DNA of 64,000 bases from SAR324 cluster bacterium (GTDB taxonomy: Bacteria > SAR324 > NAC60-12). Positions within the stretch are counted from its first letter, which is position 1. Every line of letters begins with the position of its first letter. The stretch spans positions 151,156 through 215,155 of the forward strand of contig JADGAV010000004.1 in assembly GCA_015231825.1 (NCBI GenBank), in the 5' to 3' direction. This document shows positions 51,795 to 61,569 of the stretch, piece after piece. The notes under the pieces are model-generated. The model was not told the origin of the DNA, searched no databases, and worked only from the letters and a program-made list of their open reading frames with translations. The translations under genes were made by a program, and so were the position numbers.

Positions 51795-52670
51795 CTATTC
51801 GATCAGGGTTCGAGCTTCTTCTTTGGTAACCCGGTTTTCGATGTAACCCAGTTTTTCGATTTCAACCCTGACCACATCCCCGATCTTCAGGAATTTAGGA
51901 GGTTCAAAGCCCTTGGCCACTCCAGAAGGGGTTCCTGTAAACAGGATGTCACCTGGATCCAGAGGGAAGGCCTGAGTGAGATGGGCAATCTGTTCGTAGC
52001 AATCAAAAATAAGGTTTTTCGTGTTGGAATTTTGACGGAGTTCTCCATTGACCCAGGTTTTTAAAGTCAGATCGTGGGGATCGCCGACTTCATCCGGAGT
52101 GACAATCCAGGGGCCGATGGGGCCGTGAGTATCAAAGGATTTACCAATTTGAATCGATGGGGATCGGCCCTGCCAATCCCGGACACTGCCATCGTTGCCG
52201 CAGAAGTAACCCGCAATGACCTCATGAGCCCTTTCTTTTGGCACATGTTTACAATGCTTGCCGATCACCATACAGAGTTCTCCTTCATAATCTAGTTTAT
52301 CAGAGACAGTAGGCATCATAAAATTGTCATACGGTCCGGCGATGCAGTTGTGCTGCTTGTTGAACCAAATTTGATGTTCAGGAATAACCTGTCCCGTTTC
52401 CTCAACGTGGTCCCGATAATTTAAGCCGATACCCAAAACTTTTCCGGGATTGGGAACCGGGGCATTGAGACTGACATCAGTAAGCGGAAAATGTGCTATC
52501 GAAGACCGCTCCGCTACCCTTGCTTTTTCCATTGCATCACTCCCTGCTTCCAGAAAAGCCCGCATGTTCCGGGGGAGTTCCGGCACTGCCATGCTCAAAT
52601 CGATGACCATTTCCTCTTTGATAATTCCAATACGAGTCAAATTTTGTTCTGTAAAGGTTATGAGCTTCAT
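51795..52670 (-). CDS. FAH-family hydrolase/isomerase (2-hydroxyhepta-2,4-diene-1,7-dioate isomerase or ureidoglycolate-lyase type)
   Basis: 291 residues with the longer N-terminal domain common in FahA-like hydroxyheptadienedioate isomerases and oxaloacetate tautomerase relatives (MKLITFTEQNLTRIGIIKEEMVIDLSMAV). The core includes VLGIGLNYRDHVEETGQ, DYEGELCMVIGKHCKHV with metal-site Glu residues, YFCGNDGSVRDWQ with Asp, and the closing GDILFTGTPSGVAKG. It is a metal-dependent C-C hydrolase or tautomerase in the cytoplasm. The exact substrate cannot be set. It differs from the shorter fumarylpyruvate-hydrolase-like protein at 28050, so they are not duplicates. The ribosome site GGAGAA precedes the ATG. 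Confidence 0.88.
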   Translation of the reverse strand: MKLITFTEQNLTRIGIIKEEMVIDLSMAVPELPRNMRAFLEAGSDAMEKARVAERSSIAHFPLTDVSLNAPVPNPGKVLGIGLNYRDHVEETGQVIPEHQIWFNKQHNCIAGPYDNFMMPTVSDKLDYEGELCMVIGKHCKHVPKERAHEVIAGYFCGNDGSVRDWQGRSPSIQIGKSFDTHGPIGPWIVTPDEVGDPHDLTLKTWVNGELRQNSNTKNLIFDCYEQIAHLTQAFPLDPGDILFTGTPSGVAKGFEPPKFLKIGDVVRVEIEKLGYIENRVTKEEARTLIE

Positions 52671-52921
52671 TGAATTCTCCTATTCCGAATAATTTGTTAA
52701 AGATCTATTCGATAAACCATTAAAAATTCCCCTGCTTAGATCATATTAACATATTTAATATCGTCAATATTCCGGGTTCATACTGCAAATTCGGGGAACA
52801 GGCATCGAGCTCACTAAAAACTTGTTCAAGGCAGCTGACGAGGAACGCTTTTTACCTTCTTTTCAGAAATTTAAATTCCCAGAATCCCGGCACACGAGCA
52901 ACTTTTGTTGATGAGTAAAAA

Positions 52922-55372
52922 TTAGAATTTGGGAGATAAATATTTATCAAGAATCAAACGGAGCTTTTCCATTTCGACAGGTTTAGTCAAATAATCATTC
53001 AATCCCCGAGAAAGCGCTTCGGATTGTTGTTCTGAATAAGCATCCGCTGATAAGGCGACTATCGGAATGTTCCGAAACCGGTCAATTGAGCGAATTTTTT
53101 GTGTCGCCTCGATTCCGCTCATCACCGGCATTTGCATATCCATCAAAATGAGATCCGGCGCTGTCCCTTCAGCGTCGAGTTCCAAAGTTTTCTCCACCCC
53201 TTCTTTGCCGTCATTGGCAAAGCGAATCTGGACATCAAATTTCTGAAGCAGCGCCTTTACCAGAGTTTGATTCATTAAATTGTCTTCAACCACAAGAATG
53301 AGGTTTTTCTCTGCAAACCCGTTTTCAACTTCCGTAATTCTTTCAGAATAATGCTCCCTGGCATCGTTATCAATGCCGCTTTTTCCAAGGTTCTGTTGTC
53401 TTGTTTCCCTCTCATTCATATTCTGAGATTCGTCATTTTTTAAAGGAATCCTCACACTGAAGTTGGAACCCTTTCCTTCTCCCAGGCTTCTTACTGAAAT
53501 CTTTCCTCCCAGCATCTCCACCAAATTTTTTGAGATCGCCAAGCCTAAACCGGTACCTCCAAATTTTCGTGTGGTTGAAACGTCCACCTGTTCAAAGCTC
53601 CCGAAGATTGATTCCTGACGATCTTCAGGGATACCAATTCCTTCATCAATCACCATGAAGACGAGGATTTCATGATCGCCAAATGCTTTCAGCTGAATCG
53701 ACTTATTGCCGGGGGTAAACTTGATGGCGTTGCCAATCAGGTTAGTTAGGATTTGCAGCATTTTCATTCGGTCCAAACGAATAACAGAAGGGAGTTTTGA
53801 GCTGATTTCATAGGTAAAATCAATTTCTTTTTGAGCAGCTTGGAAGCTAAAAACATTGAAAACATCTTCGACCAGCTCCTTTAGGGAAAACTCGTCTTCT
53901 GACAGTTTCATCTTCCCTGATTCAATTTGCGAAAAATCCAGAACATTGTTGACCAATTCTAACAAGACTTGGGAGCAAATTTGAATATTTTGTTGAAAGT
54001 TCCGAAACTCTTCAGGTAGATTCAATTCTTTCCCTTGCCTGACGAGAAGCTCGTTAAACCCGATGATAGCACCAAGAGGAGTGCGGATTTCATGGCTCAT
54101 ATTGGCTAAAAATTGGGATTTCGCTTTGTTCGCCGATTCTGCTTGTTCCCTGGCAGTGAGTAAATTCTCTTCGATCCGCATCAGCTTTGAGATGTCCTGC
54201 ACGGTTCCGATGGATCGCAGAGCTTCGCCATTGTCTCCATATTCTGTTCGGCAGTACTCCTTCACATATTTCACTGTGCCATCTTTCATTAACAAACGAT
54301 GGGTGATTTCATAGGGTGTCTTATCCCGCAGGGAATTGGTATATGCGGAATTTACAGCATCTCGATCATCCGGATGAATTGTATCAAGAAAGGCCTCATA
54401 AGAGCCTTTAAATTTGTTTGGATCCATTTCAAAGATTCGGTATATTTCTTCGGACCAATGAAGATCGTTTGTGACCAGATCGAGTTCCCATTGCCCCAAA
54501 TGAGCAATTCTCTGAGATTCCTGAAGTCTTTGTTCACTCTGGAGCAACGCATTTTCAATTTTTCTGCGTTCCGTAATATCTCGAAGGATTCCGGTAAACC
54601 TTTTTTTTCCTCCCAAATGCATTTCACTGACTGCCAGGTCCAACGAAAATATTTGACCATTTTTTCGTTTTCCCACTACTTCGCGATCAATGCCAATAAT
54701 TTTTTTATGCCCGCTTTTTAGGTAATTTTTAATATATGAATCATGTTTTTCCCGTTCCGGAGACGCCATCAGAATATTAACATTCTGGCCGATCAACTCC
54801 TCTCTGCGGTAGGCAAAGATTTTTTCGACCGATGGATTGCAGGATTGAATGATTCCCTTTTCATCAATTATAATGATCCCATCAACTGCAGATTCAAGAA
54901 CACTGCGATACATCGTTTCACTTTCACGCAATGCAATTTCTGATTTTTTGTATTCTGTGATATTGGTTTTTACACCGAGCCAGATCGTTCCAAACTCGGA
55001 ATCCTCAAAACGGGTCACATGGGTTAATGTCCAAAGCGGTGTTCCATCCTTTTTAACATTGAGAATTTCGCCACTCCATTCCCCGTTCTCATTGAGGTTC
55101 TTCAGCAAGTTGTTTGCAACTTCAACGGGATTTTGATTGATTTTCCAGTTTAAAATAGTGAGATGTTTTCCAATAAATTCACCCTGCTCGAATCCGAACA
55201 TCCCTTCAAATTTCCGGGACGTGTATAAAAGAGTCCCTTTATTGTCAAATAGGTATATCCCTTCTGATATGCTTTCCAGTACATTCTGACTGAGCCTGGA
55301 TTCCGCAAGTTTTTTACGCAGTTCCTTGATTTCCTCAATCAGCTGCTCATTCTTTTTAACTCTGTCTTGCAT
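52922..55372 (-). CDS. Soluble hybrid sensor histidine kinase with three PAS domains and receiver
   Basis: 816 residues with no membrane segment. A short coiled coil (1-30) leads into three PAS domains (about 25-145, 150-275 and 280-405), a HisKA dimerisation helix pair with phospho-acceptor His427 (FLANMSHEIRTP), and a HATPase domain (about 530-645) with N box NLIGNAIKF, G1 DEGIGIP and G2 GGTGLGLAIS. A linker follows, then a receiver domain (about 690-812) with Asp745 (LMDMQMPVM) and Lys797. It senses a cytoplasmic signal, as expected for PAS-based sensors. No response regulator or Hpt gene is adjacent, so its partner must lie elsewhere. The convergence of signal and output in one chain suggests a phosphorelay. 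Confidence 0.93.
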   Translation of the reverse strand: MQDRVKKNEQLIEEIKELRKKLAESRLSQNVLESISEGIYLFDNKGTLLYTSRKFEGMFGFEQGEFIGKHLTILNWKINQNPVEVANNLLKNLNENGEWSGEILNVKKDGTPLWTLTHVTRFEDSEFGTIWLGVKTNITEYKKSEIALRESETMYRSVLESAVDGIIIIDEKGIIQSCNPSVEKIFAYRREELIGQNVNILMASPEREKHDSYIKNYLKSGHKKIIGIDREVVGKRKNGQIFSLDLAVSEMHLGGKKRFTGILRDITERRKIENALLQSEQRLQESQRIAHLGQWELDLVTNDLHWSEEIYRIFEMDPNKFKGSYEAFLDTIHPDDRDAVNSAYTNSLRDKTPYEITHRLLMKDGTVKYVKEYCRTEYGDNGEALRSIGTVQDISKLMRIEENLLTAREQAESANKAKSQFLANMSHEIRTPLGAIIGFNELLVRQGKELNLPEEFRNFQQNIQICSQVLLELVNNVLDFSQIESGKMKLSEDEFSLKELVEDVFNVFSFQAAQKEIDFTYEISSKLPSVIRLDRMKMLQILTNLIGNAIKFTPGNKSIQLKAFGDHEILVFMVIDEGIGIPEDRQESIFGSFEQVDVSTTRKFGGTGLGLAISKNLVEMLGGKISVRSLGEGKGSNFSVRIPLKNDESQNMNERETRQQNLGKSGIDNDAREHYSERITEVENGFAEKNLILVVEDNLMNQTLVKALLQKFDVQIRFANDGKEGVEKTLELDAEGTAPDLILMDMQMPVMSGIEATQKIRSIDRFRNIPIVALSADAYSEQQSEALSRGLNDYLTKPVEMEKLRLILDKYLSPKF

Positions 55373-55452
55373 TTCAAATTGCTCTTATTCAGGAATAGAT
55401 AAAAAATAATTTTAAACCTGTGGACCCATAAAATTTGTCCCGGACACGATTT

Positions 55453-56208
55453 CTACCGAAAGTTCTCAGCAGCGTCTTGCGCTTCAAAGCCCAATACTTC
55501 TTTAGCATGTTCCATATCGCGGTAACCCCACTTATTTTCAGAAATCACATAAAAAACTTCATGCTTGATTGCTGCAGGTGCTTCAACACATGTTTCGATC
55601 ATCTTCGCAACATCACCTTGACTGCACCACACTGAAAAATCACGGTCAGTCACGGGTTTATCCGATTTCATAACATGACCGATCCTCAAATTGATGACTG
55701 ACAAATCGCTGGAATCCGCCCACTGGCGCCCCAAGGCTTCCCCCCATACTTTAGTTGCTCCGTATATCCCGCTGGGTCGAGGCAAAGTCTCATGATCAAG
55801 ATTGGGCCAGCTATCGGGAACATCTTGATACCTCCCTTCAACAATCGCTTTGAAGGGCTCTTCTTTTTCCCAGCCTGCAACAGTGGCACCGCTGCTGGCA
55901 AAAATGACCCGTTGAACACCAGCCTGGACAGCCGCTTCAAAAACGTTGTACGTGCCTGTGATATTCGTATCCTGAAACTCCTGCCAGGAATAGTTGTTGC
56001 CCGCTTTGGCGGCAAGGTGGATCACAATTTCCTGATCTTTAAAAGCAGGACGAATGGCATTGAGGTCGGAAAGATCCGCCTGCAGGCAATTTACGCCGGA
56101 AACCTTGCTTCGGTTGAGGCCGGTCAATGAGTATTTTTTTTCCAACTGCTGACGGGCCAAGCCGCCAATCAGCCCACTCATTCCGGTAATCAATATATTT
56201 TTTGACAT
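55453..56208 (-). CDS. Extended SDR-family NAD-dependent epimerase/dehydratase
   Basis: 251 residues from the ATG at 56208 (GAGGAG upstream). The Rossmann motif is ILITGMSGLIGG, the catalytic pair is in PRPSGIYGATKVWGE (Tyr-x3-Lys), and HLAAKAGNN follows the third strand. The length and the sequence INLRIGHVMKSDKP resemble uronate dehydrogenases and short NAD epimerases more than full-length GalE. It probably oxidises or epimerises a sugar acid or nucleotide sugar; the substrate is unknown. It is transcribed in the same direction as the hybrid kinase gene that follows 80 bp later, but a functional link is not evident. Confidence 0.85.
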   Translation of the reverse strand: MSKNILITGMSGLIGGLARQQLEKKYSLTGLNRSKVSGVNCLQADLSDLNAIRPAFKDQEIVIHLAAKAGNNYSWQEFQDTNITGTYNVFEAAVQAGVQRVIFASSGATVAGWEKEEPFKAIVEGRYQDVPDSWPNLDHETLPRPSGIYGATKVWGEALGRQWADSSDLSVINLRIGHVMKSDKPVTDRDFSVWCSQGDVAKMIETCVEAPAAIKHEVFYVISENKWGYRDMEHAKEVLGFEAQDAAENFR

Positions 56209-56214
56209 GATCAA

Positions 56215-56753
56215 AACTCCTCAGAAAAACGAAATCAATTTAACTTCAAAAATACGATCACAGAGAACGACCTCGTTTTATAGTCAGATTTTCCAGTGAA
56301 ATCAACAGCATCTTAATATTTTGCACTTCAATTGGTGCCTGCTGATCATTTTTTGGAGCTTTGATTTCGAAAAAAACAGGTTCTCCGCTCCTTCATCCGT
56401 ATCTTCATTCAATTATTTGAAAAATATCCCTTGAGAGTCGATTCTTCCTCAAGTAATTTCAATTTGAATGAACACCACAATTTGAGTCGGAGCTACTTGA
56501 TTTTTTCGAAATCCCAAATCACTTCGAAGGAAACGTCGCTATTGTTTCTACCCCAGCACAATCTCAATTTTTATTGGTCAGCTCCTGCTGATGATCGCCA
56601 AAGTGCTTCGAATTTCTACTTTTTCTGTGCATCCTCATGAATAGCACGAATAAAAAAAGATATTGTAAAGTCTCTACATCCTCTTGAAAATTTTCAATTT
56701 TCTATTGTTGGAAAAGCCACAAGCAATAGTTTTTATCAAAGAAAAAACGATCA
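56215..56753. other. 539-bp gap between divergent genes, no gene supported
   Basis: The region is AT-rich with many short T and A runs. One frame of 69 codons (56431-56640) has an odd composition and no ribosome site, so I leave it out. Promoters for the epimerase and the ATPase genes must lie here, but no clear -35/-10 pair stands out. Confidence 0.35.
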
Positions 56754-57440
56754 ATGACTCCAGAAAATTTTGTTAGCATCAATAACTTGAGCAAAAGCTA
56801 TACTGAAGGAAAAAACCAATTGAAGGTTCTTTCTCACACGTCTCTGCAAATCCAGGCAGGTCAATTCATTGCTTTGCTCGGCCGCAGTGGTTCTGGAAAA
56901 TCAACTCTGCTTAATCTTATTGCTGGGATCGACACTCCCACTGAAGGGAGCATTCGAATCGGCACGCGCAATCTCACCGAGCTTTCTGAAACAGATCGGA
57001 CCCTTTTTCGGCGAGAACACATCGGATTTATTTTTCAATCGTTCAATCTCATCCCCACACTGACTGTCCGGGAAAACCTGCTTCTTCCTTTGGAATTGAA
57101 TCCTCAACACAAAGCAAACAAACAGGAATCGGTGAATCAGCTGCTGACGCAGTTGAAACTCTCCAATCGGATCGACAGTTTCCCGGACAGACTTTCTGGA
57201 GGAGAACAGCAGAGGATTGCCATTGCGCGTGCTCTTATTCACCAACCATTGCTCGTATTGGCCGACGAACCCACTGGCAATCTCGATGACAACACCAGCA
57301 CCATCGTGGTGGATCTGCTAGAAAAAATGGTCCGTCAGGCTGGACATACCATGATCGTCGCGACTCATAGTAAAAGCATGGCTTCAAACGCGGACCGTGT
57401 GCTTTCAATCCATGAGGGTCACCTTGTCGAAATCACCTGA
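56754..57440 (+). CDS. ABC transporter ATP-binding protein, LolD/MacB family
   Basis: 228 residues with Walker A (GRSGSGKST), signature (LSGGEQQRIAIARALIHQP), Walker B (LVLADEPTGNLDDNT) and H-loop (IVATHSKSMASNAD). LADEPTGNLD is diagnostic of the LolD/MacB/FtsE group, which moves or activates periplasmic or outer-membrane components rather than importing nutrients. It begins an operon, 3 bp before the FtsX-type permease gene and followed by an AttH-like gene. This resembles the attEFGH systems of Vibrio and Agrobacterium. An exported lipid or antimicrobial substance is the presumed cargo. Confidence 0.92.
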   Translation: MTPENFVSINNLSKSYTEGKNQLKVLSHTSLQIQAGQFIALLGRSGSGKSTLLNLIAGIDTPTEGSIRIGTRNLTELSETDRTLFRREHIGFIFQSFNLIPTLTVRENLLLPLELNPQHKANKQESVNQLLTQLKLSNRIDSFPDRLSGGEQQRIAIARALIHQPLLVLADEPTGNLDDNTSTIVVDLLEKMVRQAGHTMIVATHSKSMASNADRVLSIHEGHLVEIT

Positions 57441-57443
57441 AGC

Positions 57444-59996
57444 ATGAAACCAATTCTCTGGAAATCCAGTTTTCGTTATTTCCTGCATCATCCCTGGCAG
57501 CTGTGCCTTTCAATACTGGGAGTTGCCCTTGGAGTGGGCATTGTCGTTTCTATCGACTTGACAAACGAAAGTGCAAAGCGCTCCTTTGCCCTCTCCGTGG
57601 AAAGCTTAACTGGAAGGGCCACGCATCAAATCACAGGAATTTCCGGTGATCTTCCGGAAACTGTCTACACTCAGCTGCGAGTGGAGGAAGGCATGCGTAA
57701 TTCAGCTCCTCTTGTCGAAGGAACGCTTTCGCTTCCAGATTACCCTGGAACCTCCTTCCGCATTTTGGGAATTGATCCCTTTGCAGAACGCCCTTTTCGC
57801 GGTTACTTGAACTCGATCCAATCGAACCCTCGGTTTCTGCCGAATTTTGTTGGAAATACTCGGGGAATTCTAATTTCTTCCGAAACAGCAGCTTTCCTGA
57901 AACTCAAGGAAAAGGAATTTCTTAAGGTTAACAATGGAGAGCAAATTGTTAGATTGCAGGTCGTCGGAATTTTGGAGCTTGCTGATTCCTTACAGAATAG
58001 AATTCTGAACAATGTTCTCATTGCCGATATTGCTGCCGCTCAGGAGATCCTCGGCAAAGCGGGTTTTCTCAGCCAGATTAATTTGATGCTCCCCCAAGGC
58101 CCGGCTAGACAGAAAATGCTCAAACGCATTGAGGAAATTCTGCCATTCGGTGCAAAAGTCCAAACTACAAGCGATCGGATCAGTTCAGCAGATAAACTCA
58201 CCCGATCTTTTCATCTGAACTTAACCGCATTGAGTTTGCTGACATTGATTGTGGGAGTCTTTCTGATCTACAACACAATGACATTTTCCGTCGTCCAACG
58301 TCACTCCATTCTGGGACGTCTCCGCGCCCTGGGAATGCTCCGCAGCGAATTGTTTATCCTGCTGCTCAGTGAAGCATTCCTGGTCGGCAGCATCGGGACT
58401 CTCCTTGGTTTGGGAATGGGAATTTTACTGGCACAGGGATTGATCAGTCTGATCACACAAACAATCAATGACCTGTATTATACAGTGTCTGTCAATCAGA
58501 TTGATATCCCTCTTCTTTCTGTTTTAAAAGCGGTTTTGTTGGGGATTGTATCTTCTTTAGGGGCCGCACTGATTCCTGCCCGGGAGGCTGCCTGTATCGA
58601 ACCGGGTATTGTTATCAGACGCTCTTCCAGAGAAGAATCCTACCGCCATTTGCTGCCCTGGCTTAGCGCAGTGGGAATGGGCTTACTGGGATTGACGGGC
58701 TTTTTATTGTGGATTTCATCACACGATCTGATCATTGTCTATATTGCCGTTTTTGTAATGGTGCTGGGCTTTGCATTGCTGATGCCCATTATAACTGTTC
58801 TTTTAGTCAACCTGGCAAGTCCATTGATGCAGTTTCTTTTCAAAAGTCCAGGAATACTTGCTGCACGGGGTGTCAAAACGGAGTTGAGCCGCACCAGCGT
58901 CGCCATTGCAGCATTGATGGTGGCCATCGCCACGTCGGTGGGGGTCGGGATTATGGTGGAAAGCTTTCGTCATGCGGTCGTCCATTGGCTGACATCCTCA
59001 CTCCAAGCCGATATCTACCTCACCTCAACCGTCTTGACCTCACAACGCACCCCCACTTTCCTGGCACCGGATTTTATTGAAAAAGCTTCCGGTCTCCCTG
59101 GAGTAAAATATGTCGGTACTCTTCGTCAAACAAATGTCCGTACCGGTGAAGAAAGCATGCGTTTGACGGCGTTCAATCTCCCTCTCCCGGAGCAGCAAAT
59201 ATTTCGTTTTAAATCGGTCCGAGAAGAGCGGATATGGGAAAAATTCCAAAACGAAGATATAACGCTGATTTCAGAGCCTCTCTCATACCGTCTCAATCTC
59301 GATGTGGGAGACAGCGTGCCGATCCAAACTCCTCTCGGACCCCGGCTATTTTTGGTTTTGGGAATTTTTTATGACTATGGCAGAGAAAAGGGTTATGCAT
59401 CCATCAGCCAAAACAACTATGAAAAGTACTGGCAGGACGATAGGATCCACTCCATTGCCTTGTACCTTGAACCTGGAACGCCAAAACAAGCATTGATTTC
59501 AGCATTGAAGAAGCTTCCTGAACATTCAAAAGATCTTCTGATTCGTTCCAATGAACATCTGATTGAATATTCTATCCAGGTCTTTGATCGTACTTTTGCC
59601 ATAACACGTATTCTCAGATTGCTGGTCGTCGGCGTCGCCTTTATTGGAGTATTGAGTGCTTTAATGGCCCTGGAATTGGAAAAACAACGGGAATTGGGCG
59701 TATTGCGGGTGGTCGGATTGACGCCTCTGCAGCTTTGGGGGGTCGTGATGGGACAATGCGGTCTCATGGGGGTAGTTTCCGGCATTACTGCATTCCCCAT
59801 CGGCTACCTCCTGTCCCAGATCCTGATACACGTCATCAATAAACGCTCATTTGGTTGGACATTTCAGACGATTATTCCTCCAGAAATTTGGTGGCAGGGA
59901 TTCTTCCTCGGTTTGATCGCGGCACTATTCGCGGGCATTTATCCCGCCTACAAGATGGCCCGGATTGCTCCGGCAGATGCGCTTAGGGAGGAATAA
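57444..59996 (+). CDS. FtsX-family ABC permease (about 850 residues, MacB/LolCE-like double module)
   Basis: 850 residues. The N-terminus has one helix (LCLSILGVALGVGIVVSIDL) then a large periplasmic domain. An FtsX module with three helices (about 265-395) is followed by further helices and a second periplasmic part (about 520-690), then a second FtsX module at the end (FAITRILRLLVVGVAFIGVLSALMAL ... AARIAPADAL-like ARIAPADALREE). Two FtsX modules in one chain mean that a single protein can provide both halves of the channel, as in YbbP-like permeases. It works with the ATPase encoded just upstream. The next gene starts 6 bp later, so it is part of one operon. Confidence 0.9.
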   Translation: MKPILWKSSFRYFLHHPWQLCLSILGVALGVGIVVSIDLTNESAKRSFALSVESLTGRATHQITGISGDLPETVYTQLRVEEGMRNSAPLVEGTLSLPDYPGTSFRILGIDPFAERPFRGYLNSIQSNPRFLPNFVGNTRGILISSETAAFLKLKEKEFLKVNNGEQIVRLQVVGILELADSLQNRILNNVLIADIAAAQEILGKAGFLSQINLMLPQGPARQKMLKRIEEILPFGAKVQTTSDRISSADKLTRSFHLNLTALSLLTLIVGVFLIYNTMTFSVVQRHSILGRLRALGMLRSELFILLLSEAFLVGSIGTLLGLGMGILLAQGLISLITQTINDLYYTVSVNQIDIPLLSVLKAVLLGIVSSLGAALIPAREAACIEPGIVIRRSSREESYRHLLPWLSAVGMGLLGLTGFLLWISSHDLIIVYIAVFVMVLGFALLMPIITVLLVNLASPLMQFLFKSPGILAARGVKTELSRTSVAIAALMVAIATSVGVGIMVESFRHAVVHWLTSSLQADIYLTSTVLTSQRTPTFLAPDFIEKASGLPGVKYVGTLRQTNVRTGEESMRLTAFNLPLPEQQIFRFKSVREERIWEKFQNEDITLISEPLSYRLNLDVGDSVPIQTPLGPRLFLVLGIFYDYGREKGYASISQNNYEKYWQDDRIHSIALYLEPGTPKQALISALKKLPEHSKDLLIRSNEHLIEYSIQVFDRTFAITRILRLLVVGVAFIGVLSALMALELEKQRELGVLRVVGLTPLQLWGVVMGQCGLMGVVSGITAFPIGYLLSQILIHVINKRSFGWTFQTIIPPEIWWQGFFLGLIAALFAGIYPAYKMARIAPADALREE

Positions 59997-60002
59997 TTTG
60001 AG

Positions 60003-61172
60003 ATGAAGCAGACATCATTGCTCAAAGGAATTCTTCTCACTTCGCTACTCGCTCTTTTTGTAGCCGCAGTGTTTGCTCTTTTCCATGATGAGGATCGTTC
60101 CAAAAAACCTAGAAGATCCCTTTCAGTATCAGAAACTTTAAGCGGTGATTCAAAAGGTTTTGCCCAGGCCCTTGTTCCCAGACCATTCAAATTTCCGGAT
60201 GATCATGGAGCTCATCCAGAGTTTCGTAATGAATGGTGGTATTTTACTGGAAATCTCAAAACTCCCGAGGGGCGTCATTTTGGTTATCAATTCACCCTCT
60301 TTCGGACCTCCTTGTCTAATCAGACGATCTCTTCGCCTTCTCAATGGGCGAGTCGTCAAATCTATATGGGTCATTTGGCTGTCACCGATAGTCAGGCAAA
60401 AAAGTATTTTCATTTTGAGCGATTCAGTCGCGCTGCCATTGACCTGGCAGGAGCGCGAGCCCATCCTTTTCACGTCTGGCTGGAAAACTGGTTTGTGAGC
60501 AGTAGAGGAAATTCTTTTTTTCCACTCACAATCCAGGCTTCCGAAGGTGATCTTTCGCTGCTATTGAACCTGACTTCTGAAAAGCAAAAGGTTTTGCAGG
60601 GAATCCAGGGTCTCAGTAAAAAAGGACACCAGCCGGGCAATGCTTCCTATTACTATTCTTTCACCCGTTTGAAAAGTGAGGGTCAACTGTTTCTTGATGG
60701 AATCAAGTACGAGCTTGAGGGATTGAGCTGGATGGATCGGGAATGGAGCAGCAGTGTCCTGGAAGCACAACAATCGGGATGGGACTGGTTTGCTGTCCAG
60801 CTTTCGAATGGGTGGGAACTGATGTATTATCAACTGCGCCTCAAAAACGGAAAAACTGACTCGACCAGCAGTGGTGTTCTGGTCTCCCCCAAAGGGCAAT
60901 CATTCCGACTGGAACATCATCAGGTTGCATTGAAAATCCTGGACACCTGGACCAGTTCCTCAACGGGAATTCGCTACCCGTCCCAATGGGAATTGAAGGT
61001 CCCTGATCGTCAGATTTCCCTCACATTGACTCCCCGCCTGGCGGAACAGGAATTTGAATCATCCTTCACCTATTGGGAAGGTGCCGTGCAGGTCCAGGGG
61101 CTGTTTCAAAACAAAGCTGTTCGAGGAGAGGCTTATGTTGAGCTGACAGGTTATACGAAGGCAGATCCCTGA
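60003..61172 (+). CDS. AttH/CrtC-like lipocalin-type secreted protein
   Basis: 389 residues. A membrane anchor or signal helix (about residues 8-27) is followed by FPDDHGAHPEFRNEWWYFTGNL, the hallmark of the AttH/hydroxyneurosporene synthase family. Two lipocalin-like barrels follow (first about 60-230, second from about 240, with YELEGLSWMDREWSSSVLEAQQSGWDWFAVQLSNG). Family members are CrtC carotenoid hydratases and AttH proteins encoded with FtsX-type ABC systems, and this operon is of the second kind. It probably binds or modifies a hydrophobic compound in the periplasm. No carotenoid genes are near. It is the last gene of the 56.7-61.2 kb unit. Confidence 0.86.
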   Translation: MKQTSLLKGILLTSLLALFVAAVFALFHDEDRSKKPRRSLSVSETLSGDSKGFAQALVPRPFKFPDDHGAHPEFRNEWWYFTGNLKTPEGRHFGYQFTLFRTSLSNQTISSPSQWASRQIYMGHLAVTDSQAKKYFHFERFSRAAIDLAGARAHPFHVWLENWFVSSRGNSFFPLTIQASEGDLSLLLNLTSEKQKVLQGIQGLSKKGHQPGNASYYYSFTRLKSEGQLFLDGIKYELEGLSWMDREWSSSVLEAQQSGWDWFAVQLSNGWELMYYQLRLKNGKTDSTSSGVLVSPKGQSFRLEHHQVALKILDTWTSSSTGIRYPSQWELKVPDRQISLTLTPRLAEQEFESSFTYWEGAVQVQGLFQNKAVRGEAYVELTGYTKADP

Positions 61173-61204
61173 AAATGATAAAATTTAAAACTCCTCTATT
61201 AGCG

Positions 61205-61345
61205 TCAACTGGATTTCGCGGTTTCCAGCACCTTCTGCACCTTGTCTTCAAAATCATTGATCGAATAAGGTTTCTGAATGATCACCTGACACCCCAATTC
61301 CCGGGATTTTCCGCAGAGTTCGACTCGGATGCCAGTTTTATTCAC
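61205..61345 (-). pseudogene. Remnant of a response-regulator receiver domain (C-terminal part)
   Basis: A 46-codon frame starting at GTG reads NKTGIRVELCGKSRELGCQV then IIQKPYSINDFEDKVQKVLE, which resembles strands and helices 4-5 of a receiver domain with the invariant Lys-Pro. The N-terminal half with the phospho-acceptor Asp is missing and a stop lies just upstream in frame, so it is a truncated relic. It lies directly downstream of the AttH-like gene on the opposite strand. Confidence 0.5.
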
Positions 61346-61569
61346 TTTAAAGCCCCTTCATTAGTGATTTAAATTCTATGTTCGATTAAATCATACATTT
61401 TAGAAGAAACCTTTCCCCGATTAAATCAAATGGAAATCTGAATGCATCTTTCATTTGCATCAATCCAGTCCCAATTTCGATTCAACAATTATTTTGTTTG
61501 CAATAGACATAATATTGGCAAGTATTTCTTATTTCAACTATTATCCTGAAAAGATTTTTTCCTCTTTAT

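Noticed and set aside
56431..56640. 69-codon frame in the gap before the LolD-type ATPase gene
   Set aside because: It is Ser/Asn/Phe-rich, has no ribosome site and matches nothing I know.
61175..61372. 65-codon plus-strand frame after the AttH-like gene
   Set aside because: The opposite strand carries the receiver-domain-like relic, which explains the open frame better.
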